Shown piece by piece: positions 36,185 through 44,884 of a stretch of DNA of 64,000 bases; positions within the stretch are counted from its first letter, which is position 1; every line of letters begins with the position of its first letter. A program made the position numbers and the translations under genes. This stretch comes from Planctomycetota bacterium (GTDB taxonomy: Bacteria > Planctomycetota > UBA1135). Under the pieces are notes generated by a model, which was given only the letters and a program-made list of their open reading frames with translations, made no database searches and had not been told where the DNA came from. The stretch covers positions 1-64,000 of the forward strand of contig PAHY01000060.1 in NCBI GenBank assembly GCA_002705055.1, in the 5' to 3' direction.

Positions 36185-38122
36185 ATGGCCGAGATTCTCT
36201 GGGAACCAAGTGCGGAGCAGGTCGCGGCAAGCGGCTTGGCTCGATTCCGGGACTTCCTGCGCGCGCGCGGGGTGGCCGCGGCCGACGATGACTATGAAGC
36301 GCTGCGGCGCTGGTCGATCGAGCAGAGCCCCGCCTTCTGGCAGGCGATCTGGGAGTTCAGCGCGGTCGCCGGGGCGCGCGGCAGTGCGGCCTGCGAGGGC
36401 GACGGTCGCTTCTTCGCGACGCGCTGGTTTCCGGAGGCCATGCTCAACTTCGCGCAGAATCTGCTCGAGCGGGAGGCGCCCGGGCCGGCGCTGATCTTCC
36501 GCGGCGAGGACGGCCGGCGCATCGAGTACTCCCGCCAGGAACTGCGCGCGCTGGTCGCGCGCGCGCGCCGCGGGCTCGAGCGCGCCGGCGTCGGCGTCGG
36601 CGATCGCGTCGCGGGCTTCCTGCCCAATCTTCCCGAGGCGCTGGTGGCCATGCTGGCGACGGCTTCGCTGGGGGCGATCTGGTCCTCGTGCTCGCCCGAC
36701 TTCGGCGTCTCCGGCGTGGTCGACCGATTCGGTCAAATCGAACCGAAGGTCCTGCTCGCGGCCGATGGCTATCTGTACAAAGGGCGCCCGTTCGACACGC
36801 GCGACAAGCTGGCTGAGATCGTGCGCGCGCTGCCCAGCGTGGAGCAGCTGGTGCTGATCCCCTTCGCCGATCCGCAGGCCGAGTTTGCCGGCGCGGTGAC
36901 CTGGCAGGACTTCCTGGGCGAGGACGAGCCGGAGCTGTTCTTTCAACCCGTTCCCTTCGATCATCCGCTGTACATCCTGTACAGCTCGGGGACGACCGGG
37001 AAGCCCAAGTGCATCGTGCACGGTCACGGCGGCACCCTGCTGCAGCATCTGAAGGAGCATCAGCTGCACACCGATCTGCGTCCCGGCGAGAAGCTGTTCT
37101 ATTTCACGACCACCGGCTGGATGATGTGGAACTGGCTGGTCAGCGCGCTGGCAAGCGGGGGCACGATCGTCCTGTTCGACGGCAACCCCTTCTATCCGGG
37201 GCCAGAGACCTTGTGGCGGATCGTGGCCGAGGAGCGGGTCGAGCACTTCGGCACATCCGCGAAGTATCTGGATGCCTGCAAGAAGGCGGGCTATCGCCCC
37301 GGTACCGAGCACGATCTCGGCGCTCTGCGCACCATCTTGTCGACGGGTTCGCCGCTCGTGCCGGAGAGCTTTGATTGGGTCTACGCCGAGGTCAAGCAGG
37401 ACCTCCTGCTGGCTTCGATCACCGGCGGCACCGACATCGTGTCCTGCTTCGCGCTGGGCTGCCCGGAGCTGCCCGTCCGACGCGGCGAACTGCAGTGCCG
37501 CGGCCTGGGCATGGCGGTCGAGGTCTGGGATGACGCCGGGCACCCGCTCGTCGGCGAGCCGGGCGAGCTGGTCTGCACGCGACCATTCCCCAGCGCGCCG
37601 GTGGGATTCTGGCGCGACGAAGATGGCGCGCGCTATCGCGCCGCCTACTTTGAGCACTTCCCCGGCATCTGGCGTCACGGCGACTGGGTGCAGCTCACCG
37701 AGCACGGGGGACTGATCGTCTTCGGGCGCAGCGATGCCACCCTCAACCCAGGGGGCGTCCGCATCGGCACCGCCGAGATCTATCGCCAGGTCGAGCAGTT
37801 CGATGAAGTCGTCGAGGCGATCGTGATCGGGCGCGATACCGGCGATGGGGATCAGGATGTGGTGCTGTTCCTGCGCATGGCGGAAGGGGTCGGGCTGGAT
37901 GACGCGCTGCGCGATCGTCTGCGCCGGAGCATCCGCAGCGGCGCCTCCCCGCGCCATGTTCCGGCCGAGATCCTGGCGGTCCCGGATATCCCGCGTACCC
38001 GCTCCGGCAAGATCTCCGAGATCGCGGTCCGCGATGTGGTGCATGGGCGCGCGGTCAAGAACACCGAAGCCCTCGCCAATCCCGAGGCTCTTGAGCATTT
38101 TCGCGCGGCGCAGCGGCCTTGA
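36185..38122 (+). CDS. Acetoacetyl-CoA synthetase
   Basis: 645 residues, typical of acetoacetate-CoA ligases. N-terminal LWEPSAEQV and FRDFL belong to this subgroup. The P-loop of adenylate-forming enzymes is YSSGTTGKPK. The segment FYFTTTGWMMWNWLVSAL is characteristic of AacS and acetyl-CoA synthetases. The C-terminal catalytic Lys lies in RTRSGKISE. It activates acetoacetate to acetoacetyl-CoA with ATP, recovering ketone bodies or polyhydroxybutyrate breakdown products. CATAAT at 36163-36168 could be the -10 in the 35-base divergent gap. Confidence 0.92.
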   Translation: MAEILWEPSAEQVAASGLARFRDFLRARGVAAADDDYEALRRWSIEQSPAFWQAIWEFSAVAGARGSAACEGDGRFFATRWFPEAMLNFAQNLLEREAPGPALIFRGEDGRRIEYSRQELRALVARARRGLERAGVGVGDRVAGFLPNLPEALVAMLATASLGAIWSSCSPDFGVSGVVDRFGQIEPKVLLAADGYLYKGRPFDTRDKLAEIVRALPSVEQLVLIPFADPQAEFAGAVTWQDFLGEDEPELFFQPVPFDHPLYILYSSGTTGKPKCIVHGHGGTLLQHLKEHQLHTDLRPGEKLFYFTTTGWMMWNWLVSALASGGTIVLFDGNPFYPGPETLWRIVAEERVEHFGTSAKYLDACKKAGYRPGTEHDLGALRTILSTGSPLVPESFDWVYAEVKQDLLLASITGGTDIVSCFALGCPELPVRRGELQCRGLGMAVEVWDDAGHPLVGEPGELVCTRPFPSAPVGFWRDEDGARYRAAYFEHFPGIWRHGDWVQLTEHGGLIVFGRSDATLNPGGVRIGTAEIYRQVEQFDEVVEAIVIGRDTGDGDQDVVLFLRMAEGVGLDDALRDRLRRSIRSGASPRHVPAEILAVPDIPRTRSGKISEIAVRDVVHGRAVKNTEALANPEALEHFRAAQRP

Positions 38123-38212
38123 TCGCGCGTTCTCGCGAGATTCACGCCTCCTTCACGCGGCCCGAGGGTGCCATCAGGATCATGCGCGGTCGAGCCTCGC
38201 TCGCCCTGCGCC

Positions 38213-39223
38213 ATGATCGCCCTCACCCTCCTCTGCGCCCCGCTGCTTCAGCAGGTCGACTTCGACCCGACCTACGACCCCTTCCAGACCACCGCCGGAC
38301 GGTTGCAGCAGGGGAGCGGAGGTCAGGGGACGGCCGCCACGAGCGGCTGCGACCACTTCAACCGCGCCAACAACTTCGACCTGGGTGCGAACTGGTCGGA
38401 GGAGGCGGGGGACATGGAGATTCGCAGCGAGTTTCTGCACCCGCGTCAGAACAACTCGCTGGCGGTCATGAACGGCGTCAACGCCAACTACAAGACTTCG
38501 AAGGCCTCGTGCTCCTTCCAGACCAACGGTCAGAAGCTGTACTACGTCGCGCTGGTGGCCGGCTACAAGGATCTGGACAACTGCGTGCACGTGAAGGTGC
38601 AGGACGGCGATTACGACACGCTGGTCGACAAGGTCTACTTCCGCTACGGCAACAACAAAGCGCCTTGGAACGCCAATCACTATGTCTTTGATCTGGCCAC
38701 GCCGACCGCTCTCGGCACCATGGAGTTGAGTTTCCGCAACAACGGCGATGTGGCCCGACTCGAGATCGACAACGCGTTCAGCGGCGAGGTCGAAGTCTTC
38801 GAGTGCAGCGGCTTGAGCAGCAAGGCGAACCAGCTCGGGACCGGCTTCGGGATCAGCATGTATGGGGACTGCTTCGCCGATGACTTCATCGTCAACGACG
38901 GGGACTGCCCCGAGGGCTTCCAGCTGACGGTCAGCGGAACTCCCGGGTCGAATATGACCTTCACCGTCGAAGGGGCGACTCCCAACGAGCAGGTGGCGCT
39001 GGTGTTCGGCTTCGGCCTCGGCAGTTTCTCGATTCCCTTCGGTTTCCCGTGCGCAGGGACCCAGCTGGGCATCGCATCGCCGCAGGACTTCAAGCCGATT
39101 CGCGCCGACCTCAACGGCACCGTGATCCTGACTCGCCCCGTGCCGGCTTCCGCCGCCGGGCTGGTCGTGGTGCAGGCAGTCGATCTCATCGCCTGCGAAG
39201 TGACGGATCCGATCTCGCTCTAG
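38213..39223 (+). CDS. Exported LamG-like protein with C-terminal beta module (paralog 1)
   Basis: 336 residues from the ATG at 38213, which starts a short signal (MIALTLLCAPLLQQ). The first domain (about 50-225) begins CDHFNRANNFDLGANW, a pattern seen in LamG/concanavalin-like sandwiches, and continues with YYVALVAGYKDLDNCVHVKVQD and GTGFGISMYGDCFADDF. The last 100 residues (LTVSGTPGSNMTFTVEGATP to the end) form a beta module shared with the next gene and related to the ends of the CotH and FG-GAP proteins. It is about one third identical to the next gene by eye, and co-directional. Function unknown; probably surface-associated. Confidence 0.75.
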   Translation: MIALTLLCAPLLQQVDFDPTYDPFQTTAGRLQQGSGGQGTAATSGCDHFNRANNFDLGANWSEEAGDMEIRSEFLHPRQNNSLAVMNGVNANYKTSKASCSFQTNGQKLYYVALVAGYKDLDNCVHVKVQDGDYDTLVDKVYFRYGNNKAPWNANHYVFDLATPTALGTMELSFRNNGDVARLEIDNAFSGEVEVFECSGLSSKANQLGTGFGISMYGDCFADDFIVNDGDCPEGFQLTVSGTPGSNMTFTVEGATPNEQVALVFGFGLGSFSIPFGFPCAGTQLGIASPQDFKPIRADLNGTVILTRPVPASAAGLVVVQAVDLIACEVTDPISL

Positions 39224-39389
39224 TCGCCCTTAGCACAGAACCGCTTCGCGAGACAGGATTCTCAGGAGAGAATTCCTAGAAAACCCACAAAATCCATGCT
39301 CTCACGATCAGGATCCAGGGGTTAACTTGACGGGGATGGCCCAGCCTCTCTGGGCTGCCCCTCTTCTCTCTCAGACCCCTGGAGTCAAC

Positions 39390-40388
39390 ATGCTTCTGAC
39401 AACTCTCCTCGCGATGGCGCCGATGGCCGCTCAACAGCCGATCGACGCAACTCTCGATACACAAATGCCCCCGGTCACTCTCGGGAATGGCGGTTTTGGT
39501 ACGCAGGCCACTGGTGGCTTCGACAACTTCGACCGCGCCAACTCGGGTGACCTCGGTCCGGATTGGACCAACCAGGCGGGTGCCATCGGCATCACCGGCA
39601 ACCGCGCCCAAGGCATCACCAACGTGTCGATGTTCACCCTCAATGGTGTCAACGACAACTACGCCACCTCGACCATGTCCGCCAAGGTCGACAACGGCAA
39701 CGCCGGTCTGGCTTACGTCGCGCTCGTCGCTGGCTTCGCCGACACCTCGAACAACGTCTTCGTCAAGCTGCAGGACAACAACTTCGACAGCCTGATGGAC
39801 CGCGTGTTCTTCTACTACGGCAACAACGGTGGTAGCTGGGGCTCGACGACCTACTACTACGACCTCGCCGTCCCGACCGCGACCGCGACCATCCACCTGT
39901 CCTTCGACAACGGTGGTGACCGCGCTGTCTTCATGGTCGAGAACGACACCAGCGGCAACACCGAGACTTTCTACGGTGACAACCTGCTGAGCGTCGCTGG
40001 CGGCCTGGGCACCGGCTTCGGCATGGGCACCTACGGCACCTGCTTCGCAGACGACTACACCGTCAACGATGGTGGTGCGCAGATGAGCCTCTCGGCTTCG
40101 GGCGCCCCCGGCGGCTCGATGACCTTCGATATCTCGGGTGCGACCCCGGGTACCGGCGTTGCCCTGATGTGGGCCTACGCGCTGGGCAACTACATCATCC
40201 CGAACGGCTTCCCGTGCGCCGGCACCGAGCTCGGTATCGCGCAGCCGAAGGGTTGGGTCATCCTCAACTCGGACGCCGCTGGTAACGCCAGCTACACCCG
40301 CTTCATTCCTCCGGGAGCCCGCGGTCTGGTGCACTGCCAAGCGCTGGATCTGAGCTCCTGTGGTCTGTCGAACGTGCTCAGCCTCTAA
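39390..40388 (+). CDS. Exported LamG-like protein with C-terminal beta module (paralog 2)
   Basis: 332 residues. The ATG at 39390, preceded by GGAGT, gives a signal peptide (MLLTTLLAMAPMAAQQ). Domain 1 begins FDNFDRANSGDLGPDW, like the preceding gene. The C-terminal module starts LSASGAPGGSMTFDISGATPG and contains FPCAGTELGIAQP. It uses noticeably more GGT, GCT and AAC/TAC codons than its neighbours, has a recognisable Shine-Dalgarno and a very strong terminator, all of which suggest high expression. The 166-base region before it has two small hairpins and a possible TTGACGG but no gene. Function unknown. Confidence 0.75.
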   Translation: MLLTTLLAMAPMAAQQPIDATLDTQMPPVTLGNGGFGTQATGGFDNFDRANSGDLGPDWTNQAGAIGITGNRAQGITNVSMFTLNGVNDNYATSTMSAKVDNGNAGLAYVALVAGFADTSNNVFVKLQDNNFDSLMDRVFFYYGNNGGSWGSTTYYYDLAVPTATATIHLSFDNGGDRAVFMVENDTSGNTETFYGDNLLSVAGGLGTGFGMGTYGTCFADDYTVNDGGAQMSLSASGAPGGSMTFDISGATPGTGVALMWAYALGNYIIPNGFPCAGTELGIAQPKGWVILNSDAAGNASYTRFIPPGARGLVHCQALDLSSCGLSNVLSL

Positions 40389-40410
40389 GGCTGACGCTTC
40401 GAACAGCAAA

Positions 40411-40450
40411 AACCGCCCGCGAGCTTCGGCTCGCGGGCGGTTCCTTTTTT
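40411..40450 (+). terminator. Very strong rho-independent terminator
   Basis: A 14-bp perfect stem (AACCGCCCGCGAGC at 40411-40424 with 40429-40442) closed by a TTCG tetraloop, then CCTTTTTT. The A-run before it could also serve the convergent PLP gene, which ends at 40466. Confidence 0.9.
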
Positions 40451-40465
40451 GGTGGGCGCCGGGGT

Positions 40466-41719
40466 CTAGCTCTCGACCCGGCTGTTCGGAGCCTGGGGGG
40501 CCGCGGCGCTCGGCTGTTCCGGGGCCGCGGCGGGAGCCGTCGTCGCGGCCAGGGCCAGAGCCTGCGACAGATCGCGGCGCAGATCCTCGAAGGACTCAAG
40601 GCCGACGGACAGGCGGATCATGCCGGCGGTGATGCCGGCTGCGACGCGCTGCTCTTCCGGCACGACGTGGTGAGTGAGGCCGGCCGGGTGTTGAATCAGA
40701 GTGTCGGTCGAACCCAGGCTGACGGCCGGGACGCACAGCTTGACCGCCTTCATCACCGCGGCGGCCGCTTCGTAACCTCCCGCCAGCTCGAAGCTGATCA
40801 GGCTGCCGCGGCCCAGCATCTGGCTGCCCAAGAGGGGATGGTCTGCCTTCGGATAGTGGACCGCGCTGACCGCGGGCTGCTCGGCGAGGAAGTCCGCCAG
40901 CTCCGTGGCGGTCTCGGTCGCGCGCCGCACCCGTAGCGGCAGGGTGGGCAGGCTGCGCAGGCACAGGTAGGCCGCCATCGGGTGCATGCAGGCGCCGGTG
41001 ATGACGCGCACATGGCGCAGCGCGGCGGCCCATTCTTCGTCGCTGGTGGCGACGATCCCGGCCAGCACATCACCGTGCCCGCCGAGGAACTTGGTGGCGC
41101 TGTGCAGCACCAACGTGACGCCGTGGGCGATCGGAGTCTGTAGCACCGGCGTGGCGAAGGTCGAGTCGACGAGCACCGGCGTGCCCTGGGCATCGGCCAC
41201 GAGCTGCTCGAGGTCGAGCCACTTCAGGGTGGGGTTGGCCGGAGTCTCGGCGATGATCAGCCGGGTCTCCGGGCGCACCTTGCGGGCGATCTCGTTGGCC
41301 TGCACCCACTCGACCTCACAGCCGGTCAGGCCGTGATCGAGCAGGTGATCGCTGCCGCCGTAGATCGGCCGCAGTGCCAGGACGTGGGGGCGCGCGTCTT
41401 CGGGGTGGCGCACGCGCAGGGCGAGCAGCACCGCGGTCAGCGCGGCCATGCCCGAGGCGTAGGCCACCGCGTGCTCGGCGCCTTCCAGCTTGGCGAGCGC
41501 TCCTTCGAAGCGGGCCACGGTGGGCTGATTGAGCCGCGAGTAGATCTTCTGCGGGGCATCCGCGGCGCCGTGGGCGAGCGCCTCCAGGCTGGCGGTGCCC
41601 TCTTCCAGGTCCGGGATGGGGTAGGTGCTCGAGAGATCAAGCGGGGCGGTGTGCACGCCCAGCTCGAGGAAGTCCTCGCGGCCGGCGTGAACGGCAGAAG
41701 TGTCGAAGTCGTAGCCCAT
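40466..41719 (-). CDS. Cys/Met-metabolism PLP enzyme (gamma-lyase/gamma-synthase type)
   Basis: 417 residues. The PLP lysine is Lys210 in HSATKFLGGHGD. Also seen are YSR of the phosphate loop (Tyr60), the cofactor-stacking tyrosine in RPIYGGS, Asp185 in VDSTFATP and IRLSVGLES near the C-terminus. These are shared by cystathionine gamma-lyase, methionine gamma-lyase and cystathionine gamma-synthase; I cannot separate them. The last 30 residues are an Ala/Pro-rich tail. I chose the ATG at 41719 over a TTG 18 bases upstream. It is divergent from an Lrp-type regulator with only 52 bases between, so Lrp control is likely. Confidence 0.88.
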   Translation of the reverse strand: MGYDFDTSAVHAGREDFLELGVHTAPLDLSSTYPIPDLEEGTASLEALAHGAADAPQKIYSRLNQPTVARFEGALAKLEGAEHAVAYASGMAALTAVLLALRVRHPEDARPHVLALRPIYGGSDHLLDHGLTGCEVEWVQANEIARKVRPETRLIIAETPANPTLKWLDLEQLVADAQGTPVLVDSTFATPVLQTPIAHGVTLVLHSATKFLGGHGDVLAGIVATSDEEWAAALRHVRVITGACMHPMAAYLCLRSLPTLPLRVRRATETATELADFLAEQPAVSAVHYPKADHPLLGSQMLGRGSLISFELAGGYEAAAAVMKAVKLCVPAVSLGSTDTLIQHPAGLTHHVVPEEQRVAAGITAGMIRLSVGLESFEDLRRDLSQALALAATTAPAAAPEQPSAAAPQAPNSRVES

Positions 41720-41753
41720 ATTCTTATTTTCGTTCAATCAAATCGCATTCCAG

Positions 41754-41768
41754 CCGAATAGAATTCGG
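41754..41768. promoter_or_regulatory. Palindromic operator candidate between PLP lyase and Lrp genes
   Basis: CCGAATAGAATTCGG has 6-bp perfect arms around AGA and spans a TAGAAT -10-like hexamer (41759-41764) that lies 7 bases before the Lrp ATG. The position and AT-rich core fit an Lrp-type autoregulatory site. Confidence 0.55.
41759..41764 (+). promoter_or_regulatory. -10-like TAGAAT, 7 bases before the Lrp gene
   Basis: TAGAAT followed by TCGGAAG and the ATG at 41772. The GGAAG is too close to the ATG for normal Shine-Dalgarno pairing. Confidence 0.4.
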
Positions 41769-41771
41769 AAG

Positions 41772-42254
41772 ATGGCCGCCAGACCTGCGCTTGACCGAAC
41801 GGACTACGAGATCCTCGAGGCTCTCCAGGCCGACGCCCGCCTCTCCAACAAGGAGCTGGCGCAACGGGTCCACCTGGCGCCCTCGTCCTGCCTCGAGCGC
41901 GTACGCAAGCTGCGTGAAAGCGGCATCCTGCGCGGGGCCCACGCAGAGGTCGATCCCGCCGCCTTCGGGGTCGGACTGCAGGCCTTCATCGAGGTCCGGC
42001 TCGCCAAGCACTCGCGGCGCGAGGTGGAGGCTTTCCGCCAGCACGTGCTGGATCTCCCCGAGGTTCAGGGGCTCTGGCACGTCTCCGGACAACACGATTT
42101 CCTGGTGCAGGTCGCCGTCCGGGACAGCTCGCATCTGCGCGATCTGGCCGTGGACCAGTTCACGGCCCGTCCGGAGGTGGTGCAGCTCGAGACCTCGCTC
42201 ATCTTCGAGCACCGCCGCACCCCGGGATTTCGCGGCCCAGAAAAGCACGAATAG
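41772..42254 (+). CDS. Lrp/AsnC-family transcriptional regulator
   Basis: 160 residues. The N-terminal HTH (DRTDYEILEALQADARLSNK, then ELAQRVHLAPSSCLERVRKL) is followed by the RAM/ligand domain (QAFIEVRLAKHSRREVEAF, LWHVSGQHDFLVQV). Lrp proteins sense amino acids and often regulate a divergent amino-acid gene; here that is the PLP lyase. It probably controls both through the palindrome at 41754-41768. It is followed by the cbb3 oxidase locus after 69 bases. Confidence 0.93.
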   Translation: MAARPALDRTDYEILEALQADARLSNKELAQRVHLAPSSCLERVRKLRESGILRGAHAEVDPAAFGVGLQAFIEVRLAKHSRREVEAFRQHVLDLPEVQGLWHVSGQHDFLVQVAVRDSSHLRDLAVDQFTARPEVVQLETSLIFEHRRTPGFRGPEKHE

Positions 42255-42262
42255 ACGGAAAT

Positions 42263-42319
42263 CCCCCTGGTCAAGGGGGCAAGAGGGTTTAGCGAGGCGC
42301 GAACTGTCCCTCTGTTCGC
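42263..42319 (+). other. Two small hairpins in the ccoNO leader region
   Basis: CCCCCT/AGGGGG (42263-42268 with 42274-42279) and GCGAAC/GTTCGC (42299-42304 with 42314-42319), the second ending 4 bases before the ccoNO start. Neither has a T-run, so they are not clear terminators; the second could influence translation. No Fnr-type box is visible here. Confidence 0.35.
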
Positions 42320-42323
42320 ACCG

Positions 42324-44726
42324 ATGTCAGCCGAATCCCCAACTCCCGGCGCGGTCGCAGCTCCCCCTCTCGAGCGCTTCCGCTACGACGACGCGATCGT
42401 CCGCAAGTTTCTGTTCGCCTCCCTGGCTTGGGGGGCGGTTGGCATGTTGGTCGGCCTCATCGCCGCCCTGCAGCTGGCCGAACCCTGGTTCAACCGGCTG
42501 GGTCTCCCGCCGGAATGGGCGCAGTATCTGAGCTTCGGTCGTCTTCGTCCGCTCCACACCAACGCCGTCATCTTCGCCTTCGCGGGCAACGGCATCTTCG
42601 CTGCGGTCTACTACTCGACCCAGCGCCTGCTCAAGACCCGGATGTTCAGCGACAAGCTGAGCAAGATTCACTTCTGGGGCTGGCAGGGGATCATCCTCTC
42701 GGCGGCGATCACCCTTCCGCTAGGGATCACGCAGTCGCGTGAGTACGCCGAGCTGGAGTGGCCCATCGACATCGCGATCACGCTGGTGTGGGTGGTCTTC
42801 GCGCTCAACTTCTTCGGCACCCTGAAGATCCGCCGCGAGCGCCACATCTACGTGGCGATCTGGTTCTACATCGCCACCATCGTCGCGATCGCCGTCCTGC
42901 ACATCTTCAACAACATCTGGGCGATCGCCGGGCCGTTCAAGAGCTACTCGGTCTACGCCGGCGCGCAGGACGCCTTCATGCAGTGGTGGTACGGCCACAA
43001 CGCGGTGGCCTTCTTCCTGACCACGCCCTTCCTGGGCCTGATGTACTACTTCCTGCCGAAGGCCGCCGAACGCCCGGTCTTCAGCTACCGGCTGTCGATC
43101 CTGCACTTCTGGTCGCTGGTCTTCATCTACATCTGGGCCGGTCCGCACCACCTGCACTACACAGCGATCCCCGAGTGGTCCTCGACCCTGGGCATGCTGT
43201 TCTCGGTGATGCTGTGGATGCCGTCCTGGGGCGGCATGCTGAACGGCCTGCTCACGCTGCGCGGTGCCTGGCACAAGGTCGCGCGTGACCCGATCCTGAA
43301 GTTCTTCGTCGTCGGCGTGACCTTCTACGGCATGTCGACCTTCGAGGGCCCGCTGCTCTCGGTCAAGGCGGTCAACAGCCTGTCGCACTACACCGACTGG
43401 ACCATCGCCCACGTCCACGGCGGCGCCTTGGGCTGGGTCGGCTTCATGGTCTTCGGCATGGCCTACTGGCTGATGCCGCGCCTCTACCAGACGGCCGGCA
43501 TGGCCAAGCCCAAGTGGGTCGAGTGGCACTTCTGGCTCGGCACGATCGGCATCCTGATCTACATCGTCACGATCTACTCGGCCGGCCTCACGCAGGGCCT
43601 GATGTGGCGCGCCTTCGACGCCGACGGCATGCTCGAGTACGGCGACTTCATGGAGACCGTCACGGTGTTGATCCCGATGTACTGGGGTCGCGTGCTGGGC
43701 GGCGGCATGTACCTGGCGGGCCTGCTGCTGATGCTGGCCAACCTGTTCCTGACCTGGCGCAAGCGTCCGGCGACCTACGACGAGCCCGAGTACGAAGCCG
43801 CGCCGCTCCACGGTCCGGCCCCGGCCTCGCCGGTCCAGGCCCCCGCGATGCGCGGCCAAGCCAACCCGCTGAGTCTGCTGCTGCTGCTGATCGGTGGCCT
43901 CTGCGGCGTGATCCTGTTCGCCTTTGGCGCCGGCGGCGACCTGGGCAAGATGCTGGTCTTCATTACGATCACGGCGCTGGTGCTCGGCGTGCTGTTCGGC
44001 CTCGGCCGCAGCCTGGGCTACCTCGCGCAGATGAAGTGGCACCGCGCCTGGGAGGCGCGCACGCTGAAGTTCACCGTCTGGGTGGCGATCAGCGTGGTCA
44101 CGGCTTCGCTGTTCGAGATCATCCCGACCTTCGCGATCAAGTCGAACGTCAAGACGATCGAGGCGGTCAAGCCGTACACCCCGCTCGAGCTCTACGGACG
44201 TGACATCTACATCGCGGAAGGCTGCTACAACTGCCACTCGCAGATGGTGCGGCCGCTGCGCTTCGAGACGGAGCGCTTCGGCGAGTACTCGAAGGCGGGG
44301 GAGTTCGTCTACGACCACCCCTTCCAGTGGGGCTCGCGCCGCATCGGACCCGACCTGCATCGGATCGGCATCCGGCAGAGCTCGGTGGCCTGGCACGTCA
44401 CCCACCTGATCGATCCGCGGACGACTTCGCAGACCTCGATCATGCCCAGCTACGAGCACCTCGCGCTCGAAGACACGCCCTACGAAGACCTGGTCGCCCG
44501 CGTCGGCGCCATGCGCTTCCTCGGCGTGCCCTACTCCGAAGAGGAGCAGACCAACGCCCCTGAGATCGCTCGGGCCCAGGCCGCCGCACTCGGCGCACGC
44601 CTGGTCGACGAGAACGGTCCGGAGGGCCTCGCAGACACCAAGATCATCGCGCTGACGGCCTACCTGCTTCGTCTGGGCACCGACGCGACCGGCTTCAACG
44701 CCACGGTCGGGGAGGGCGCGCAATGA
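42324..44726 (+). CDS. ccoNO: cbb3-type cytochrome c oxidase, fused subunits I and II (CcoN-CcoO)
   Basis: 800 residues. About 1-490 is CcoN with twelve or more membrane segments and the heme/copper histidines (RPLHTNAVIFAF, QWWYGHNAVAF, AGPHHLHYTAIP, HVHGGALGWVGFM). A linker of about 40 residues and two extra membrane segments follow, then CcoO (about 590-800) with a single c-type heme motif CYNCH (Cys634-His638). It ends before an ATGA overlap with ccoQ. The fusion puts catalytic and cytochrome subunits in one chain, as reported for some other phyla such as Bacteroidota. It reduces oxygen to water with high affinity and pumps protons. It is the first gene of the locus. Confidence 0.95.
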   Translation: MSAESPTPGAVAAPPLERFRYDDAIVRKFLFASLAWGAVGMLVGLIAALQLAEPWFNRLGLPPEWAQYLSFGRLRPLHTNAVIFAFAGNGIFAAVYYSTQRLLKTRMFSDKLSKIHFWGWQGIILSAAITLPLGITQSREYAELEWPIDIAITLVWVVFALNFFGTLKIRRERHIYVAIWFYIATIVAIAVLHIFNNIWAIAGPFKSYSVYAGAQDAFMQWWYGHNAVAFFLTTPFLGLMYYFLPKAAERPVFSYRLSILHFWSLVFIYIWAGPHHLHYTAIPEWSSTLGMLFSVMLWMPSWGGMLNGLLTLRGAWHKVARDPILKFFVVGVTFYGMSTFEGPLLSVKAVNSLSHYTDWTIAHVHGGALGWVGFMVFGMAYWLMPRLYQTAGMAKPKWVEWHFWLGTIGILIYIVTIYSAGLTQGLMWRAFDADGMLEYGDFMETVTVLIPMYWGRVLGGGMYLAGLLLMLANLFLTWRKRPATYDEPEYEAAPLHGPAPASPVQAPAMRGQANPLSLLLLLIGGLCGVILFAFGAGGDLGKMLVFITITALVLGVLFGLGRSLGYLAQMKWHRAWEARTLKFTVWVAISVVTASLFEIIPTFAIKSNVKTIEAVKPYTPLELYGRDIYIAEGCYNCHSQMVRPLRFETERFGEYSKAGEFVYDHPFQWGSRRIGPDLHRIGIRQSSVAWHVTHLIDPRTTSQTSIMPSYEHLALEDTPYEDLVARVGAMRFLGVPYSEEEQTNAPEIARAQAAALGARLVDENGPEGLADTKIIALTAYLLRLGTDATGFNATVGEGAQ

Positions 44727-44884
44727 CCCTGGACCAGCTCGATGCCTTCGCCCGCGAAGGCGCTCTGATCTTCTTCGTGTTGTTCTTTGTCGGCGTCGTC
44801 CTGTGGCTGGCTCTCGGCCCGGACCAGCGCTTCGACCACGACGCTCAGCTCCCGCTCGACGAGGAGGCCCCTAGCCATGACTGA
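44723..44884 (+). CDS. ccoQ: CcoQ-like small membrane subunit
   Basis: 53 residues, below common annotation limits. One membrane segment at about 14-31 (LIFFVLFFVGVVLWLAL) is followed by an acidic tail (FDHDAQLPLDEEA), the layout of CcoQ/FixQ. It overlaps ccoNO by 4 bases (ATGA) and ccoP by 8 bases, which fixes its frame. CcoQ stabilises the oxidase complex. Confidence 0.8.
   Translation: MTLDQLDAFAREGALIFFVLFFVGVVLWLALGPDQRFDHDAQLPLDEEAPSHD

Noticed and set aside
35909-38098. 729-codon minus-strand frame opposite the acetoacetyl-CoA synthetase
   Set aside because: The plus strand matches a known enzyme over its full length; the minus frame shows no domain.
42263-42279. CCCCCT/AGGGGG hairpin after the Lrp gene as a terminator
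   Set aside because: The stem is only 6 bp and the following bases are purine-rich, without a T-run; listed only as a small hairpin.
42720-44723. 667-codon minus-strand frame opposite ccoNO
   Set aside because: Antisense to an unmistakable oxidase gene; composition is that of a shadow frame.
44787-44876. Earlier in-frame GTG as the start of ccoP
   Set aside because: It would overlap nearly all of ccoQ, whose frame and membrane helix are clear; the ATG at 44877 gives the normal CcoP N-terminus.
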